From the NCBI GenBank assembly GCA_016712745.1, contig JADJQN010000001.1, positions 434,001 to 498,000 on the forward strand: a stretch of 64,000 nt of DNA. The letters are read 5' to 3'. Source of the DNA: Sandaracinaceae bacterium. GTDB lineage: Bacteria; Myxococcota_A; Polyangia; Polyangiales; JADJQN01. Made by a program: the position numbers and the translations under genes. Below the pieces are notes generated by a model, which searched no databases, was not told the DNA's origin, and was given only the letters and a program-made list of their open reading frames with translations. Of this stretch, positions 28,501 through 36,010 are shown piece after piece. Numbering within the stretch: position 1 is the stretch's first letter; each line of letters opens with the position of its first letter.

Positions 28501-28624
28501 GAGTCGTCACACCTTCGTCGTGCGACGGGACGGACCCGACGGTGCTCTTCTCGACACGCCTCGTTACGACGAAGACGAACTCGGTGCGGACCATTTTGAC
28601 CCCGGAATGATCGACGAGGACTGA
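25502..28624 (+). CDS. S41-family C-terminal processing peptidase with PDZ and C-terminal beta domains
   Basis: The 1040-residue protein has an N-terminal membrane anchor or signal (about 5-25), a PDZ domain (about 180-265: GLGILIGIREGQLTVIKPMP), and an S41 protease domain (about 275-450) with the serine motif NGGSASASE at 384-392 and the general-base Lys414 in SFGKGSVQ. Typical CtpA/Prc proteins end near 450-680. Here about 500 more residues follow: an acidic helical stretch, two beta-sandwich regions of CARDB kind (about 590-820), an SH3-like segment (about 833-895, GTVRLRPGAVVRERP) and another beta region. It should act in the periplasm, trimming exported or lipoprotein substrates. The extra domains may bind cell wall or substrates. 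Confidence 0.93.
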   Translation: MNSLKRLWKPLLAAAALLGAFFLTFVWPGRNALDFDIDASPRAQASHHRENYDLTRLAVLHNVVIEVVDHYVDPTRIQPRKMLLSGLNAIQRSVAPIIVDYEEGANSLTVQVNNQRRQFRVDDVNAPWVLTPRFREIFAFLQENLQNEDIDLRDIEYAAINGMLHTLDPHTSLLTPDVYTDMRMNTRGEFGGLGILIGIREGQLTVIKPMPGTPAEQVGLLRQDHVVKIGEESTLNMPLQEAVNRLRGAPGSRVTLWIVRDGPRGWQQPRRFELTRAVIHIASVESRMLEGGIGYIKLKSFQGNTFDDMQRALEQLHRQSMNGLVLDLRDNPGGLLDQAVRIADAFLTSGTIVTTDSPDPAQRDEKDAEGPGTEPNYPMIVLLNGGSASASEIVAGALKNHDRALIVGQTSFGKGSVQVLYDFEDGSALKLTIAQYLTPGGVSIQGVGIMPDITIDPMTVDSEDMDLTADEAYLRESDLRASLEHAGTRDETHSSLTLRYYLPKDLRQRLREAESEDDEDNTREDEFLTRFSRELLTHAHRPGRREMLADADAVLTRTRATEMDRAVAELTRLGVDWSLGADAGASQVETVVSTNHPNNVATAGENLELRIRVTNRGTAPLYQLRATTKSDYRLFNGRELVFGKLMPGQSREWSTTLGICETHESTRTCTLPRDIPDRADGVRIQFAEGHDHAPPNAELRTVIHALPRPQFAYQLQVADNIRGNGDGQLSRGESATMYLHIKNVGTGRAFETQANLANLSGAGVLLRAGRFTFPALAPGEERSIAFTFEILPDFEGELAKLEVSVVDVDLREGISEKILVPVIAAGSAPTPRTGTVRLRPGAVVRERPAANAAAVSRVGRATDTAPSAPLPTQAGLPGFVRIDLGNGRPGWVAEGDVVTGQDARSGATSIVDDFSHVAPTLTVDYGNTLTTHDVALPLRGRAVDRARITDLYIFVGIRKVFYQSNRGAQNPAEATFQTRVPLHPGVNYVTVVARHDDAVMSRHTFVVRRDGPDGALLDTPRYDEDELGADHFDPGMIDED

Positions 28625-28679
28625 GGCCCGCGCCCGTCCGACCGCTCTTGACCCTGCAAACCTCCATCTGGCGCCCCGT

Positions 28680-28704
28680 TAAACCCCGGCGCCACGGGGG
28701 TTTA
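28680..28704. other. Hairpin after the S41 protease gene
   Basis: TAAACCCC (28680-28687) and GGGGTTTA (28697-28704) form a perfect eight-pair stem with a nine-base loop between two plus-strand genes. It lacks a T tract, so it could be a Rho-assisted 3' end or an operator rather than a standard terminator. Confidence 0.4.
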
Positions 28705-28768
28705 CACGCGGAGTGATGGATGGTATGCGCTGTCCCGCTCAAGGGCTCATACCTTTCCGGGGGGCGGC

Positions 28769-29527
28769 GTGGCCACCAAGAAGAAGACGACGAAACCCGT
28801 CAAAATCGCAGCGAAAAAGGCGAAACCGGTAGCACCGGCCAAAGCCGCAAAGAAAGCGGCAAAACCTGTGCCCGTGAAAAAAGCAACGTCAGCCGGCAAA
28901 TACGCGGCTCCGTCGAAGTCTGCCCCGAAGTCCGCGGCGAAGACTCTCGCCAAGATCCCGGCAAATAAGATGTCGGCAGCCAAGAGCTCGTCCGGCAAGC
29001 CTCCGGCGGGCAAGCCTTCTGCGGGCAAGCTTCCTGCGGCCAAGATTGCGATTGGCAAAGCACCGGCTGCAAAGTCGCCGACTAAGCCCGGCACGATAGT
29101 CGCGCCCGTATCGCGTGTACCTGCGCGTACGCCTGAGCGTGCCGAGGAGTTGAAGGCCAAAATCGGCGCCCTCGCCTCATCGACCAATCAGATTCGCGCT
29201 CTCAAGCGCTCGCTCAACAAGAGCTTTTACGAAATTGGGACCATCCTCGGCGATGTGCAGACCCGTCGCCTCTACGAGGCGAAGGGCTACGGCTCGTTCG
29301 AAGCATTCGTCGAACGTGAGATCGACCTCGGCAAGCAGATGAGCCTGCGCCTTGTCAAAGTCGCGCAGACCTTCCTCAAGGAAGCAGCTCTCGCGGCAGG
29401 CCTCGATCGCGTGTCCGCTGCCTTGTCGGCGTTTGAGGGCGAGAGCGAAACACAGAATAAGTCGCCGTCGACTCCGCCGCCGGCCATGCCGATCGGCCGC
29501 TCCGCGCTCCCGCCGCACAAACAATAG
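28769..29527 (+). CDS. Histone H1-like Lys/Ala-rich protein with small helical domain
   Basis: The GTG start lies four bases after a G-run that can serve as ribosome site. Of 252 residues, the first 115 are a Lys/Ala/Pro/Ser tail with repeated A-A-K and G-K-P units, like eukaryotic histone H1 or bacterial H1-like nucleoid proteins, and should bind DNA without sequence preference. Residues about 130-205 form a helical domain (NKSFYEIGTILGDVQ, YEAKGYGSFEAFVERE) resembling DUF3102-like DNA-associated domains. A Pro/Ser-rich tail ends it. It may compact the nucleoid or tether a helical module to DNA. No close partner; the next gene starts 65 bases on. Confidence 0.75.
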   Translation: MATKKKTTKPVKIAAKKAKPVAPAKAAKKAAKPVPVKKATSAGKYAAPSKSAPKSAAKTLAKIPANKMSAAKSSSGKPPAGKPSAGKLPAAKIAIGKAPAAKSPTKPGTIVAPVSRVPARTPERAEELKAKIGALASSTNQIRALKRSLNKSFYEIGTILGDVQTRRLYEAKGYGSFEAFVEREIDLGKQMSLRLVKVAQTFLKEAALAAGLDRVSAALSAFEGESETQNKSPSTPPPAMPIGRSALPPHKQ

Positions 29528-29592
29528 ATGAACGCGAACCGTTCCGTGCTTGGTGGCGACCGACCTCCACCATGTAGTGGGAGCAGACGTGT

Positions 29593-30930
29593 ATGTTGAA
29601 GTTATTGGTCGCTGTACTTTGTGTCGCCGCGAACTCGTTCTTCGTTGCCGCCGAGTTCGCGATGGCAAAAGTTCGTTCGACGTCGCTCGAAGCGATGGCC
29701 AAGGCTGGCGATAAGCCTGCTGTACGCGCACTTGCGATTCAGAAACAGCTGGACGTTTACCTTACGACGACCCAGCTCGGCATCACGCTCTCGTCACTGT
29801 GTCTGGGTTGGGTCGGAGAGCCCGCGGTCGCCGCGCTGATCGAGCCGGCAATCCATGCGCTCGGTGCGTCCGACGCCGTGGTGCACGGTATCGCGATTCC
29901 GGTCGGATTCGCCGGCATCACGCTCGTGCACATCGTGATTGGCGAGCTTGTGCCGAAGTCGTTCGCCATGCGCCTACCGGAGCCGGTCGCGCGCGCTACA
30001 GCGCGCCCGCTTCAGATCATCTATTTCATCCTCTATCCCGGTCTCTTCGTCTTGAACGGCATCTCGCGCGCGGTGTTGACGCTCTTGCGTCTGCCCGCGC
30101 CCGACAACGCCGAGGGCGTGCTCTCGCTTGAAGAGCTTCGCCTCATCGTGAAGGCTTCATTCAAGGACTCGACCGACAAGCTCGAAGCCAAGAAGGGCGA
30201 GCTTTTAGAGCGCGTTCTTCGCGGCACGGATCGCAACTTGCGCAGCGTGATGGTGCCGCGAGTCGACATGATCACGCTCGCTCTCGACATGAGCTTTGAG
30301 GAAGCGCTCGCGCATGTTCGTCGGCACGGCTTTAGTCGATATCCACTAAGTGAAACCGGCGACCCCGACAAAGTGCTCGGCTACATCTATGTAAAGGATG
30401 TCCTGATGGCGACGGAGCCGCCCAAGGGCGGATTGCGCGCTCTTAAGCGAGATATCCTCTACGTCCCCGAGTCCCGCACGGTCGGCGACACGCTGACGGA
30501 ATTCCAGCGCACCAAGATTCCGATCGCCGTGGTCGTCGATGAATACGGTGGAACGAGCGGTATCGTGACACTGGAAAATCTCGTCGAAGAAATCGTGGGC
30601 GACATCCAAGACGAACTCGATGTCGAAGGTCCGCGCATCGATAGACGCGACGACGGCGTCGTCGTCGTTGACGGATCCATGGGGATCGATCAGCTCGAAA
30701 TTCCAGGCCTCGAGATCCCCGCGCTCGAAGGCGGCGAGACCGTGGGCGGCTTTGTGATCGCTTCGCTTGGCCGCCTCGCGCATCCCGGTGATCGCGTGCG
30801 CCTCGGCGGATACGATGCCGTCGTCGAAGATGTTCGCCGCCGTCGCGTCGGTCGCGTGGCCTTCGTGCCTGCGGTGCGCACCATTCCCCCGCCACCCGCC
30901 GCGCCGACTACCGAAGAGCCGTCTGCCTGA
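29593..30930 (+). CDS. CNNM/HlyC-family protein with CBS pair and CorC domain
   Basis: The 445-residue protein starts with a DUF21/CNNM membrane domain (about 1-180, with TTTQLGITLSSLCLGW and VIGELVPKSFAMR), then two CBS domains (about 205-330; MVPRVDMITL, VVDEYGGTSGIVTLENL) and a CorC/HlyC domain (about 345-425). Such proteins (YtfL, CorC, YhdP) are linked to magnesium or cobalt efflux and ATP-Mg sensing; the hemolysin name is historical. A second start a few codons downstream cannot be excluded because the first helix is short. Its stop overlaps the start of the next gene by one base. Confidence 0.92.
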   Translation: MLKLLVAVLCVAANSFFVAAEFAMAKVRSTSLEAMAKAGDKPAVRALAIQKQLDVYLTTTQLGITLSSLCLGWVGEPAVAALIEPAIHALGASDAVVHGIAIPVGFAGITLVHIVIGELVPKSFAMRLPEPVARATARPLQIIYFILYPGLFVLNGISRAVLTLLRLPAPDNAEGVLSLEELRLIVKASFKDSTDKLEAKKGELLERVLRGTDRNLRSVMVPRVDMITLALDMSFEEALAHVRRHGFSRYPLSETGDPDKVLGYIYVKDVLMATEPPKGGLRALKRDILYVPESRTVGDTLTEFQRTKIPIAVVVDEYGGTSGIVTLENLVEEIVGDIQDELDVEGPRIDRRDDGVVVVDGSMGIDQLEIPGLEIPALEGGETVGGFVIASLGRLAHPGDRVRLGGYDAVVEDVRRRRVGRVAFVPAVRTIPPPPAAPTTEEPSA

Positions 30931-31379
30931 TGGCGGCAGGGTACCGCGCGTGGCTTGCCAAGCCGCTGGTGCGCTTCGTCGCGATTGGAGTTTGCATTTT
31001 TGTCGGAACGCGCTCGCTCGCGCATCCGCAGCCATCGCCGCGTGCACGAATTGTTGTCACGGCGCACGACGTCGCTGCGATTCGCGCGGAGCTGCGCGCC
31101 CAGCTTCGCAGAGATCCAACCGAAACCGAGTTTGATCGGGGTGTGGATCGTTTCGTACTCGATTCGGCACTCGCGCAGCGGGCAAAGGAGCTTTCTCTTT
31201 TGAACGATTCCAATGCAACGCGACATGCACTTGCCGAGCGCATGCAATTCGTTCTCGAATCGGAAATTACCGAGCAGAACGCATTGCGGCGTCGGGAGTT
31301 GATCTGGGAGGCGCAGGCCGCGGTGCTCGCGAGCTATGACGTGGATCGGCGCGCCGCCGCAAATCGAGGTCGCCCGTGA
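30930..31379 (+). CDS. Exported SurA-N-like protein lacking a PPIase domain
   Basis: The 149-residue protein has an N-terminal hydrophobic segment (about 12-30) and a helical domain (about 40-125: RIVVTAHDVAAIRAELRAQ, RDPTETEFDRGVDRFVLDSA, then ALAERMQFVLESE) that looks like the chaperone N-domain of SurA-type peptidyl-prolyl isomerases. Relatives next to hupE usually continue into a parvulin PPIase domain; here the frame ends in an RAAANRGRP tail right at the hupE start. So it is a natural short form or a degenerated remnant. It overlaps neighbours by one and four bases, so it is coupled to hupE. Confidence 0.7.
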   Translation: MAAGYRAWLAKPLVRFVAIGVCIFVGTRSLAHPQPSPRARIVVTAHDVAAIRAELRAQLRRDPTETEFDRGVDRFVLDSALAQRAKELSLLNDSNATRHALAERMQFVLESEITEQNALRRRELIWEAQAAVLASYDVDRRAAANRGRP

Positions 31380-32383
31380 AGTCTCGATTTGCGTGGACCC
31401 CTGCCCTCTGTCTCTTCCTCTCAGCCAGCGCGGCGCAGGCCCATCCAATGTCCTTCGGCACGCTCGATGCGCATGAGAGTCTCGACGGGCGCGTGCACGT
31501 GCGTCTACACGCCACTGACGCACGCAACGGTCTCGAATCCCTTCGCGCGGACCTTGCGGGACCGTGCCGGCGCGTCGGTGCGCCAATCGAGGACCGTTTC
31601 GATGGAACCCTCACTCGAGACGAAGACTTCCTTTGCGAGCCCACGGCGACGTTGCGGCCCACGCTTCGCCTCGACGGCTTTGCCAACACCGGCATAGAGG
31701 TGCTCGCTCGCGTTTGGTTGCGCAACGGTCGGCAGATGAACGCAATGCTTTCGCAGTCTCGGCCCTCCGTCGCGTTTGCGCGCCTGCCGAGCGCCGCCGA
31801 CGTCGCGCGCGATTACCTCGTCTTAGGCATCGAGCACATCGTCACGGGTTTTGACCATCTCCTCTTCGTACTGGGTCTGCTGATGCTCATGCGCACGCCG
31901 CGCCATGTGCTTCTCGCTGTCTCGGCGTTTACCGTCGGCCACAGCATTACACTCGTGCTCGCGGCGCTGGGCATTGTGCGCATTCCGTCGGCTCCCGTCG
32001 AAGTCTTCATCGCCCTGTCGATTCTCGTTCTCGCGATGCAGCTTGCTCAGCAGAGCCCGCGCGTCGTCCTCGCGGAGGCGCGCAGGTCTAGCCGGAATTA
32101 TGCGCTTCTTGCAGCGGTTTTCGGGCTGATCCACGGCCTCGGCTTTGCCGGAGCTCTCACTGAAATCGGCTTGCCCGCAGACGAAATCCCAGTCGCGTTG
32201 GCGATGTTCAACGTCGGTGTCGAGCTAGGGCAGCTCGCCTTTGTGTGCGTCGTTGCGCTGCTGAGTATTGCGCTCACGCGAGTGACAATTTTTACCAAGC
32301 ATCAGGCACGATTCGAACAGCTCGTGGTCGCCGCGATGGGCGGTGTCGCCGTTTACTGGGTCCTCGATCGCGTTGCTGGCTAA
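31376..32383 (+). CDS. HupE/UreJ-family membrane protein
   Basis: The 335-residue protein has a signal peptide (about 1-22, cleavage after AAQA), an extracytoplasmic domain (about 23-135) and about six transmembrane helices (about 140-330) with the family motifs LGIEHIVTGFDHLLF, FTVGHSITL, FGLIHGLGFAGAL and FNVGVELGQ. Histidines and acids in these helices suggest metal transport, nickel or cobalt in characterised HupE proteins. No hydrogenase or urease gene is nearby, so the metal is not clear. The ATGA overlap with the SurA-N-like gene indicates coupling. Its stop abuts the convergent gene with no gap. Confidence 0.9.
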   Translation: MKSRFAWTPALCLFLSASAAQAHPMSFGTLDAHESLDGRVHVRLHATDARNGLESLRADLAGPCRRVGAPIEDRFDGTLTRDEDFLCEPTATLRPTLRLDGFANTGIEVLARVWLRNGRQMNAMLSQSRPSVAFARLPSAADVARDYLVLGIEHIVTGFDHLLFVLGLLMLMRTPRHVLLAVSAFTVGHSITLVLAALGIVRIPSAPVEVFIALSILVLAMQLAQQSPRVVLAEARRSSRNYALLAAVFGLIHGLGFAGALTEIGLPADEIPVALAMFNVGVELGQLAFVCVVALLSIALTRVTIFTKHQARFEQLVVAAMGGVAVYWVLDRVAG

Positions 32384-33034
32384 TCAGTCGAGGGGCTGTG
32401 CAATCGAGAATAGATCGGCGAAACGCTCCGCGCCGGGCGGCAGCGCGCCGTTCGCGCGTCTGTGCGCCCACAACACCGGCGCGAGCAAATCGATGGCGTA
32501 GCTCATCGGAACTTCTTCGAACTTGAGTCCGTCGGGCAGGCGCGCCGTATGGCCCGACGCCGCTTCGTCGTGCACCAGCGGATCGAAAATCGCGTGCGTC
32601 ACTCCACCGTCGCGCTTCCATGCCAGGCCCATCACCTCGACGAACGTTCCATGCAAAGGACGAATCAAGAGAATGCCTCCGCGCTCTTCGTCGCCAGCGA
32701 CAAGCGCCCGAGGCCCTGCTGTCGAGGCAAGCCCTGCGCCTCCCTCTTCGCTGATGGCATTGGCAATCGCACGAGCAACATCGGCGTCATCCTCTACCGC
32801 GAGCAAGGACGCGAGCGCCGCCGATGCGCTGATGCCTTCCGCGCGCGCGTCCGCGACAACGGCTTGTACAATCTTGCCGCGCGCTTCGACGTCGAGCGAG
32901 CCATAGGCAAGTGCGAGTCCTCGGGCCACCGCCGGATCCTTCGCCGCGCCTGCGAGCAAGGCGCCAAACGGGCCTGCTTTGCCGCGGCCGGAGCTTAGCA
33001 ACGTGGATCGCGGGGGCTTCGGAATCGTAGACAC
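32384..33034 (-). CDS. Unknown protein with HEAT-like N-terminal half
   Basis: I do not recognise this gene. The frame extends to 33181, but I choose the GTG at 33034: the minus strand has TATAGA ending eight bases before it, and a longer start would overlap the divergent sigma gene. This gives 216 residues: an Ala-rich helical part (about 10-105, AYGSLDVEARGKIVQAVV) followed by a beta-containing part (about 110-216, GGILLIRPLHGTFVEVMGL, THAIFDPLVHDE). No signal peptide or membrane helix. It is divergent from a FliA-like sigma factor and may relate to its control, which is inference. Starts at 33148 (ATG) are the alternative. Confidence 0.65.
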   Translation of the reverse strand: MSTIPKPPRSTLLSSGRGKAGPFGALLAGAAKDPAVARGLALAYGSLDVEARGKIVQAVVADARAEGISASAALASLLAVEDDADVARAIANAISEEGGAGLASTAGPRALVAGDEERGGILLIRPLHGTFVEVMGLAWKRDGGVTHAIFDPLVHDEAASGHTARLPDGLKFEEVPMSYAIDLLAPVLWAHRRANGALPPGAERFADLFSIAQPLD

Positions 33035-33041
33035 GAGGCCG

Positions 33042-33049
33042 TCTATACT
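33042..33049. promoter_or_regulatory. Overlapping divergent -10 elements (TATACT / TATAGA)
   Basis: The octamer TCTATACT reads TATACT on the plus strand (33044-33049) and TATAGA on the minus strand (33047-33042). Either could serve as -10 for the sigma gene (start 33130) or for the unknown divergent gene (start 33034, leaderless). One polymerase would exclude the other. Confidence 0.4.
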
Positions 33050-33129
33050 CTCTCGTTTTGCCCGTGCAAAGCCCTCCCGAGCCTTGGCCTTGACCTTCTT
33101 CGCCCAAGCAGGCGACCTTCTTCGAAAGC

Positions 33130-33789
33130 GTGAAAGCCGATAACGCATTCGTTCAGCAGTACATGGGCCTCGTCCGCACAATTGCGCAGAAGGTCCGCGC
33201 GCAAATGGACCTGACGTGCGACCTCGACGACTTGATCGCGTTTGGCACGCAGGGGCTTATTGAAGCCGCGTCACGCTTCGATGAAACGCGCGGCGTGCAG
33301 TTCAACACGTTTGCGTACTACCGGATCCGCGGCGCCGTAATCGACGGCGTTCGGCAAATGGCATATCTGCCGCGCCGCATCCACCAACGCGTGCGTGCCG
33401 CGGAAGCTATCGACCAGATCACGCAAATGGCCGGAGATACGCGCGCAGCGTCGCCCGAACAAGGCAAAGACGCCGCTGCCGCTGCGGCCGCCCTCGACGA
33501 GACCTTGTCGCAGCTGACCGCCGCGTTCGTCATGGCGAGCGTCGGCCAAGGCGAAGACGACGCACCTGAGTCACCCGAAGACAGCTTGATGGACGCGCAA
33601 ACGCGCGCTCGAGTCACACGCGCTCTCGACGTTTTGCCCGACCGGGAGCGCGCACTGGTGCAAGGTTTTTATTTCGACGGCCGCACCTTCGATGATGTCG
33701 CCAAGGGGCTAGGCGTTTCGAAAAGTTGGGCTAGCCGGCTGCATTCGAAAGCCCTCGAGCTCTTGCGCGAAGCGCTCGAAGAAGACTGA
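33130..33789 (+). CDS. FliA/WhiG-type sigma-70 family factor
   Basis: The 219-residue protein has region 2 (about 8-80: VRTIAQKVRAQMDLTCDLDDL, QGLIEAASRFDETRGVQFNT, AYYRIRGAVIDGVRQMAYLP) and region 4 (about 155-215: LPDRERALVQGFYFDG, VAKGLGVSKSWASRLHSKAL). FliA-like sigma factors drive flagellar or developmental genes; no flagellar genes are present and myxobacteria use this group for other programmes. A GTG start is used, with an untranslated leader of about 75 bases if the 33044 element is the promoter. Three small unknown genes follow on the same strand. Confidence 0.93.
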   Translation: MKADNAFVQQYMGLVRTIAQKVRAQMDLTCDLDDLIAFGTQGLIEAASRFDETRGVQFNTFAYYRIRGAVIDGVRQMAYLPRRIHQRVRAAEAIDQITQMAGDTRAASPEQGKDAAAAAAALDETLSQLTAAFVMASVGQGEDDAPESPEDSLMDAQTRARVTRALDVLPDRERALVQGFYFDGRTFDDVAKGLGVSKSWASRLHSKALELLREALEED

Positions 33790-33872
33790 TCTAAGCGCGC
33801 GCGCGTGTCGCGACGCAACTCACGTGCTTGGTCATCGATAAGCCATGCGAACTCTCTACAGAGGAGCCGCAG

Positions 33873-34607
33873 ATGGTCGCCTTGATCCAAGCCGTGTTGA
33901 TTGTCGCGCTCGCGAGTCTTTTCTGCGCTCTCCACATCGGCGCACGCAGGTACTACCTACGGAAGGGCCCGGCGGCCTTCCGCCTCAACTTTCGCGACAA
34001 ACAAGCCCAGCTGCGTCGCAGGTTCGTGGGCAGTATCCGTCCAACGTTGCCCGAGCACTTGATCTCGAACGAAACCATCCGCCTCGATGGCGCGGTAGAG
34101 CCCTCGGGTGAACTGCTTGCCGCTCCACTTTCGCGGCAGCCATGCCTGGCGTACCGCGTCGTGCTTGTGAACGGCACGGGGCGCACACTCGCGCTGGAGC
34201 GGGACCCGTCGGGGATGGAACGTTGGGTGAAATCGGGACAGCCATTTGAGATCGACCAGCGCTGCGCCGACTTCGTGCTGAGCGCCGGCGACACGCAAGT
34301 ATTGGTGCGAAGTGGTGGCGCGAAGCAACTTGGCCTCGGCTCACTTTCCGAGCACGTTTCGTTCGACGATTTGACTCGACCAGAGGTCGTCGACTTTCTG
34401 CGCACCCAATGCATGGAGGAGTTGGCTCGCCCTGACGCGATGCTCCGCGAGTACGTACTGCTTCCGAAAAAGCGCGTCAGCGTGGTGGGGCTCGCGGAGC
34501 GCCGGTATCGCAGCGCTCCTGCGGGAGAGGACTACCGGGGCTTGTCTACGCAATGGGTGCTCGATCCGGGCAATAATGGCGAGCTCGTCGTCACTGAGAA
34601 CTGCTGA
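33873..34607 (+). CDS. Membrane-anchored protein with GIDE/MULAN-like domain
   Basis: The start at 33873 has GAGGAG six bases upstream; a longer frame from 33828 has none. The 244-residue protein has one N-terminal membrane helix (about 2-22) followed by a basic stretch and a beta-rich domain (about 60-215). The pattern DGAVEPSGELLAAPLSRQPCLAYRV and the later YVLLPKKRVSVVGLAE recall the GIDE domain of MULAN-type proteins, which exist in bacteria without the ubiquitin ligase part. The domain would face the cytoplasm or periplasm depending on topology. Function unknown. Confidence 0.7.
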   Translation: MVALIQAVLIVALASLFCALHIGARRYYLRKGPAAFRLNFRDKQAQLRRRFVGSIRPTLPEHLISNETIRLDGAVEPSGELLAAPLSRQPCLAYRVVLVNGTGRTLALERDPSGMERWVKSGQPFEIDQRCADFVLSAGDTQVLVRSGGAKQLGLGSLSEHVSFDDLTRPEVVDFLRTQCMEELARPDAMLREYVLLPKKRVSVVGLAERRYRSAPAGEDYRGLSTQWVLDPGNNGELVVTENC

Positions 34608-34631
34608 CACACGCTGCAAAAGGAGACGGCC

Positions 34632-34847
34632 ATGACAAGTCGAAGCTCTGTGAATCAAACTGCCGTGCGTCCGCGCAAGGGCGCCCAGCGTCGCGTCTAC
34701 ATCGAGCTTGAAGAGCACATAGCGCGCATCGTCGATCGGGGGGCGCGCGACCTCGGTGAATCGCGCAGCAGCTTCATCGGCCGCCTACTGCAAGCCACCT
34801 TTCCGGGGCTCTGCTCAGAAATCGAAGTCACGCGGCAGCTGCGCTAA
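34632..34847 (+). CDS. Small basic protein, ribbon-helix-helix-like
   Basis: The 71-residue protein has a good AAGGAG ribosome site before its ATG. After a disordered basic N-terminus, RRVYIELEEHIARIVD reads as a beta strand and helix, followed by RDLGESRSSFIGRLLQ, a pattern of CopG/Arc-type ribbon-helix-helix DNA-binding proteins. It may be a regulator of its neighbours; no toxin gene follows, so a toxin-antitoxin role is not supported. Confidence 0.6.
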   Translation: MTSRSSVNQTAVRPRKGAQRRVYIELEEHIARIVDRGARDLGESRSSFIGRLLQATFPGLCSEIEVTRQLR

Positions 34848-34866
34848 AACGCCGAAAGGTCCGACC

Positions 34867-35232
34867 ATGACAGACAACGCAATCCAGCCATCCTCACACC
34901 GTTCAGCGGAGCCATCGCTGCGGGCGCGTCGCGACTCTGCAACTGGCTCAGTGCAGAGCGGTTTTCGAGAGACGATGGAGCGTGTCGCTCGTGTCACGGA
35001 CCCGACGACCGCCGAACGAATGGTGCGCAGCGCCGCGACGAGCATTGAACGCGGTGAGCGCATGATTAACGGGGTCATCGCCGTTGCGCGACGAGGTCAG
35101 TCGTTCACCAATGAGCAGCTGATCGCGGTGCAGGCTGGCGTCTACCGTTATGCGCAGGAGCTAGACCTTGCAAGCAAGCTCGTCGATAAGCTCGCGAACG
35201 CCGTCCGCCAGACCATCCAGTCGCAACAATAG
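34867..35232 (+). CDS. Small helical protein, function unknown
   Basis: Starting at the ATG at 34867, with a GAAAGG ribosome site seven bases upstream, the protein has 121 residues; a frame from 34756 overlaps the preceding gene. The N-terminal 35 residues are Ser/Arg-rich and disordered. The rest is predicted helical (FRETMERVARVTDPTTAERM, ERMINGVIAVARRG, AVQAGVYRYAQELDLAS), perhaps a three- or four-helix bundle. No family recognised. Its stop touches the end of the convergent TPR gene. Together with the two genes before it, it may form an operon. Confidence 0.6.
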   Translation: MTDNAIQPSSHRSAEPSLRARRDSATGSVQSGFRETMERVARVTDPTTAERMVRSAATSIERGERMINGVIAVARRGQSFTNEQLIAVQAGVYRYAQELDLASKLVDKLANAVRQTIQSQQ

Positions 35233-35895
35233 CTAGCGCTCCGCGCAGCGGGCCAGGGCCCTTCGGACCGCTGATGGGTTCTCGCATCCGCTTGCGGGTG
35301 CGTGCACTGGATCAGTTCCGCCTGCGAGGATGACAAGCCCGGCCACAAGCGCGCGTGCCTCGTCCACAACAGACGCATCAACGCTGCTGTTGCCGCAAGT
35401 CACCAGATCGATCACGCGTCGATACGACGCCAACGCCTCGGTCCAAGCCCCACGCTGCTTAGCGAGCGCGGCCCTTCGGCGATACGCTTCAACGTCGTCG
35501 GGAGTTCGATTCGTCTGTTCGCGCAAGGCTTGCGCGGCCTCGTCAAGCTCGCCCACCGATATCAACACGTCGGCGACGACTCCCCAGAGCGCCGCGTCTT
35601 CCGGCGCATGACGTAGTCCCACCGAGAGCACTTCGAGGGCGTCGCGAGTGGAGCCGCGCGCTTCGTAGATGCGCGCAAGAGCGAGATAGCTTCGGCCGTC
35701 GTTCGGATTGATAGCGAGCGCGTCACGGAAATAGCCGATTGCGCTCCCGGGATCTCCGCTTTGCATGTAGGCCTCGCCCCGTGCGCGAAGTTGGGCCGCA
35801 CGTGCCTGTCTCGCCGCCGGGTCGGCATTCTGTGCCTGGGTCGTGCTCGCTATGGCGACAACCATCGCAACTGCGAGAAATAACGCCTTCTGCAC
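35233..35895 (-). CDS. Exported TPR-repeat protein
   Basis: The frame runs to 36087, across the divergent promoter. I choose the GTG at 35895, which begins a clear signal peptide (QKALFLAVAMVVAIASTTQA) and gives 220 residues. Residues about 28-175 contain four TPR-like repeats (GEAYMQSGDPGSAIGYFRDA, SYLALARIYEARGSTRDALE, VADVLISVGELDEAAQALRE, LAKQRGAWTEALASYRRV). It should act as a periplasmic scaffold. It is divergent from the large membrane fusion gene, which also ends in TPR-like repeats. Confidence 0.7.
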   Translation of the reverse strand: MQKALFLAVAMVVAIASTTQAQNADPAARQARAAQLRARGEAYMQSGDPGSAIGYFRDALAINPNDGRSYLALARIYEARGSTRDALEVLSVGLRHAPEDAALWGVVADVLISVGELDEAAQALREQTNRTPDDVEAYRRRAALAKQRGAWTEALASYRRVIDLVTCGNSSVDASVVDEARALVAGLVILAGGTDPVHAPASGCENPSAVRRALARCAER

Positions 35896-35966
35896 GATGA
35901 AATAAGCATGCGCCGCGCGGCGTTTCCCCGCAACGAAGAAGCATGGTGCGGAAGGGAACGTGCGCC

Positions 35967-35972
35967 TATACT
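35967..35972 (+). promoter_or_regulatory. Candidate -10 element TATACT
   Basis: TATACT followed by CCGCGCG lies 38 bases before the TTG chosen for the membrane fusion gene. Its position downstream of the GTG at 35960 argues against that upstream start. Confidence 0.4.
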
Positions 35973-36010
35973 CCGCGCGATTTTTCGAAAAACGGCGTCT
36001 GGAGCCCACT

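Noticed and set aside
34632..35232. Toxin-antitoxin pair
   Set aside because: The first protein resembles an RHH antitoxin, but the next gene shows no toxin motif and the frames do not overlap.
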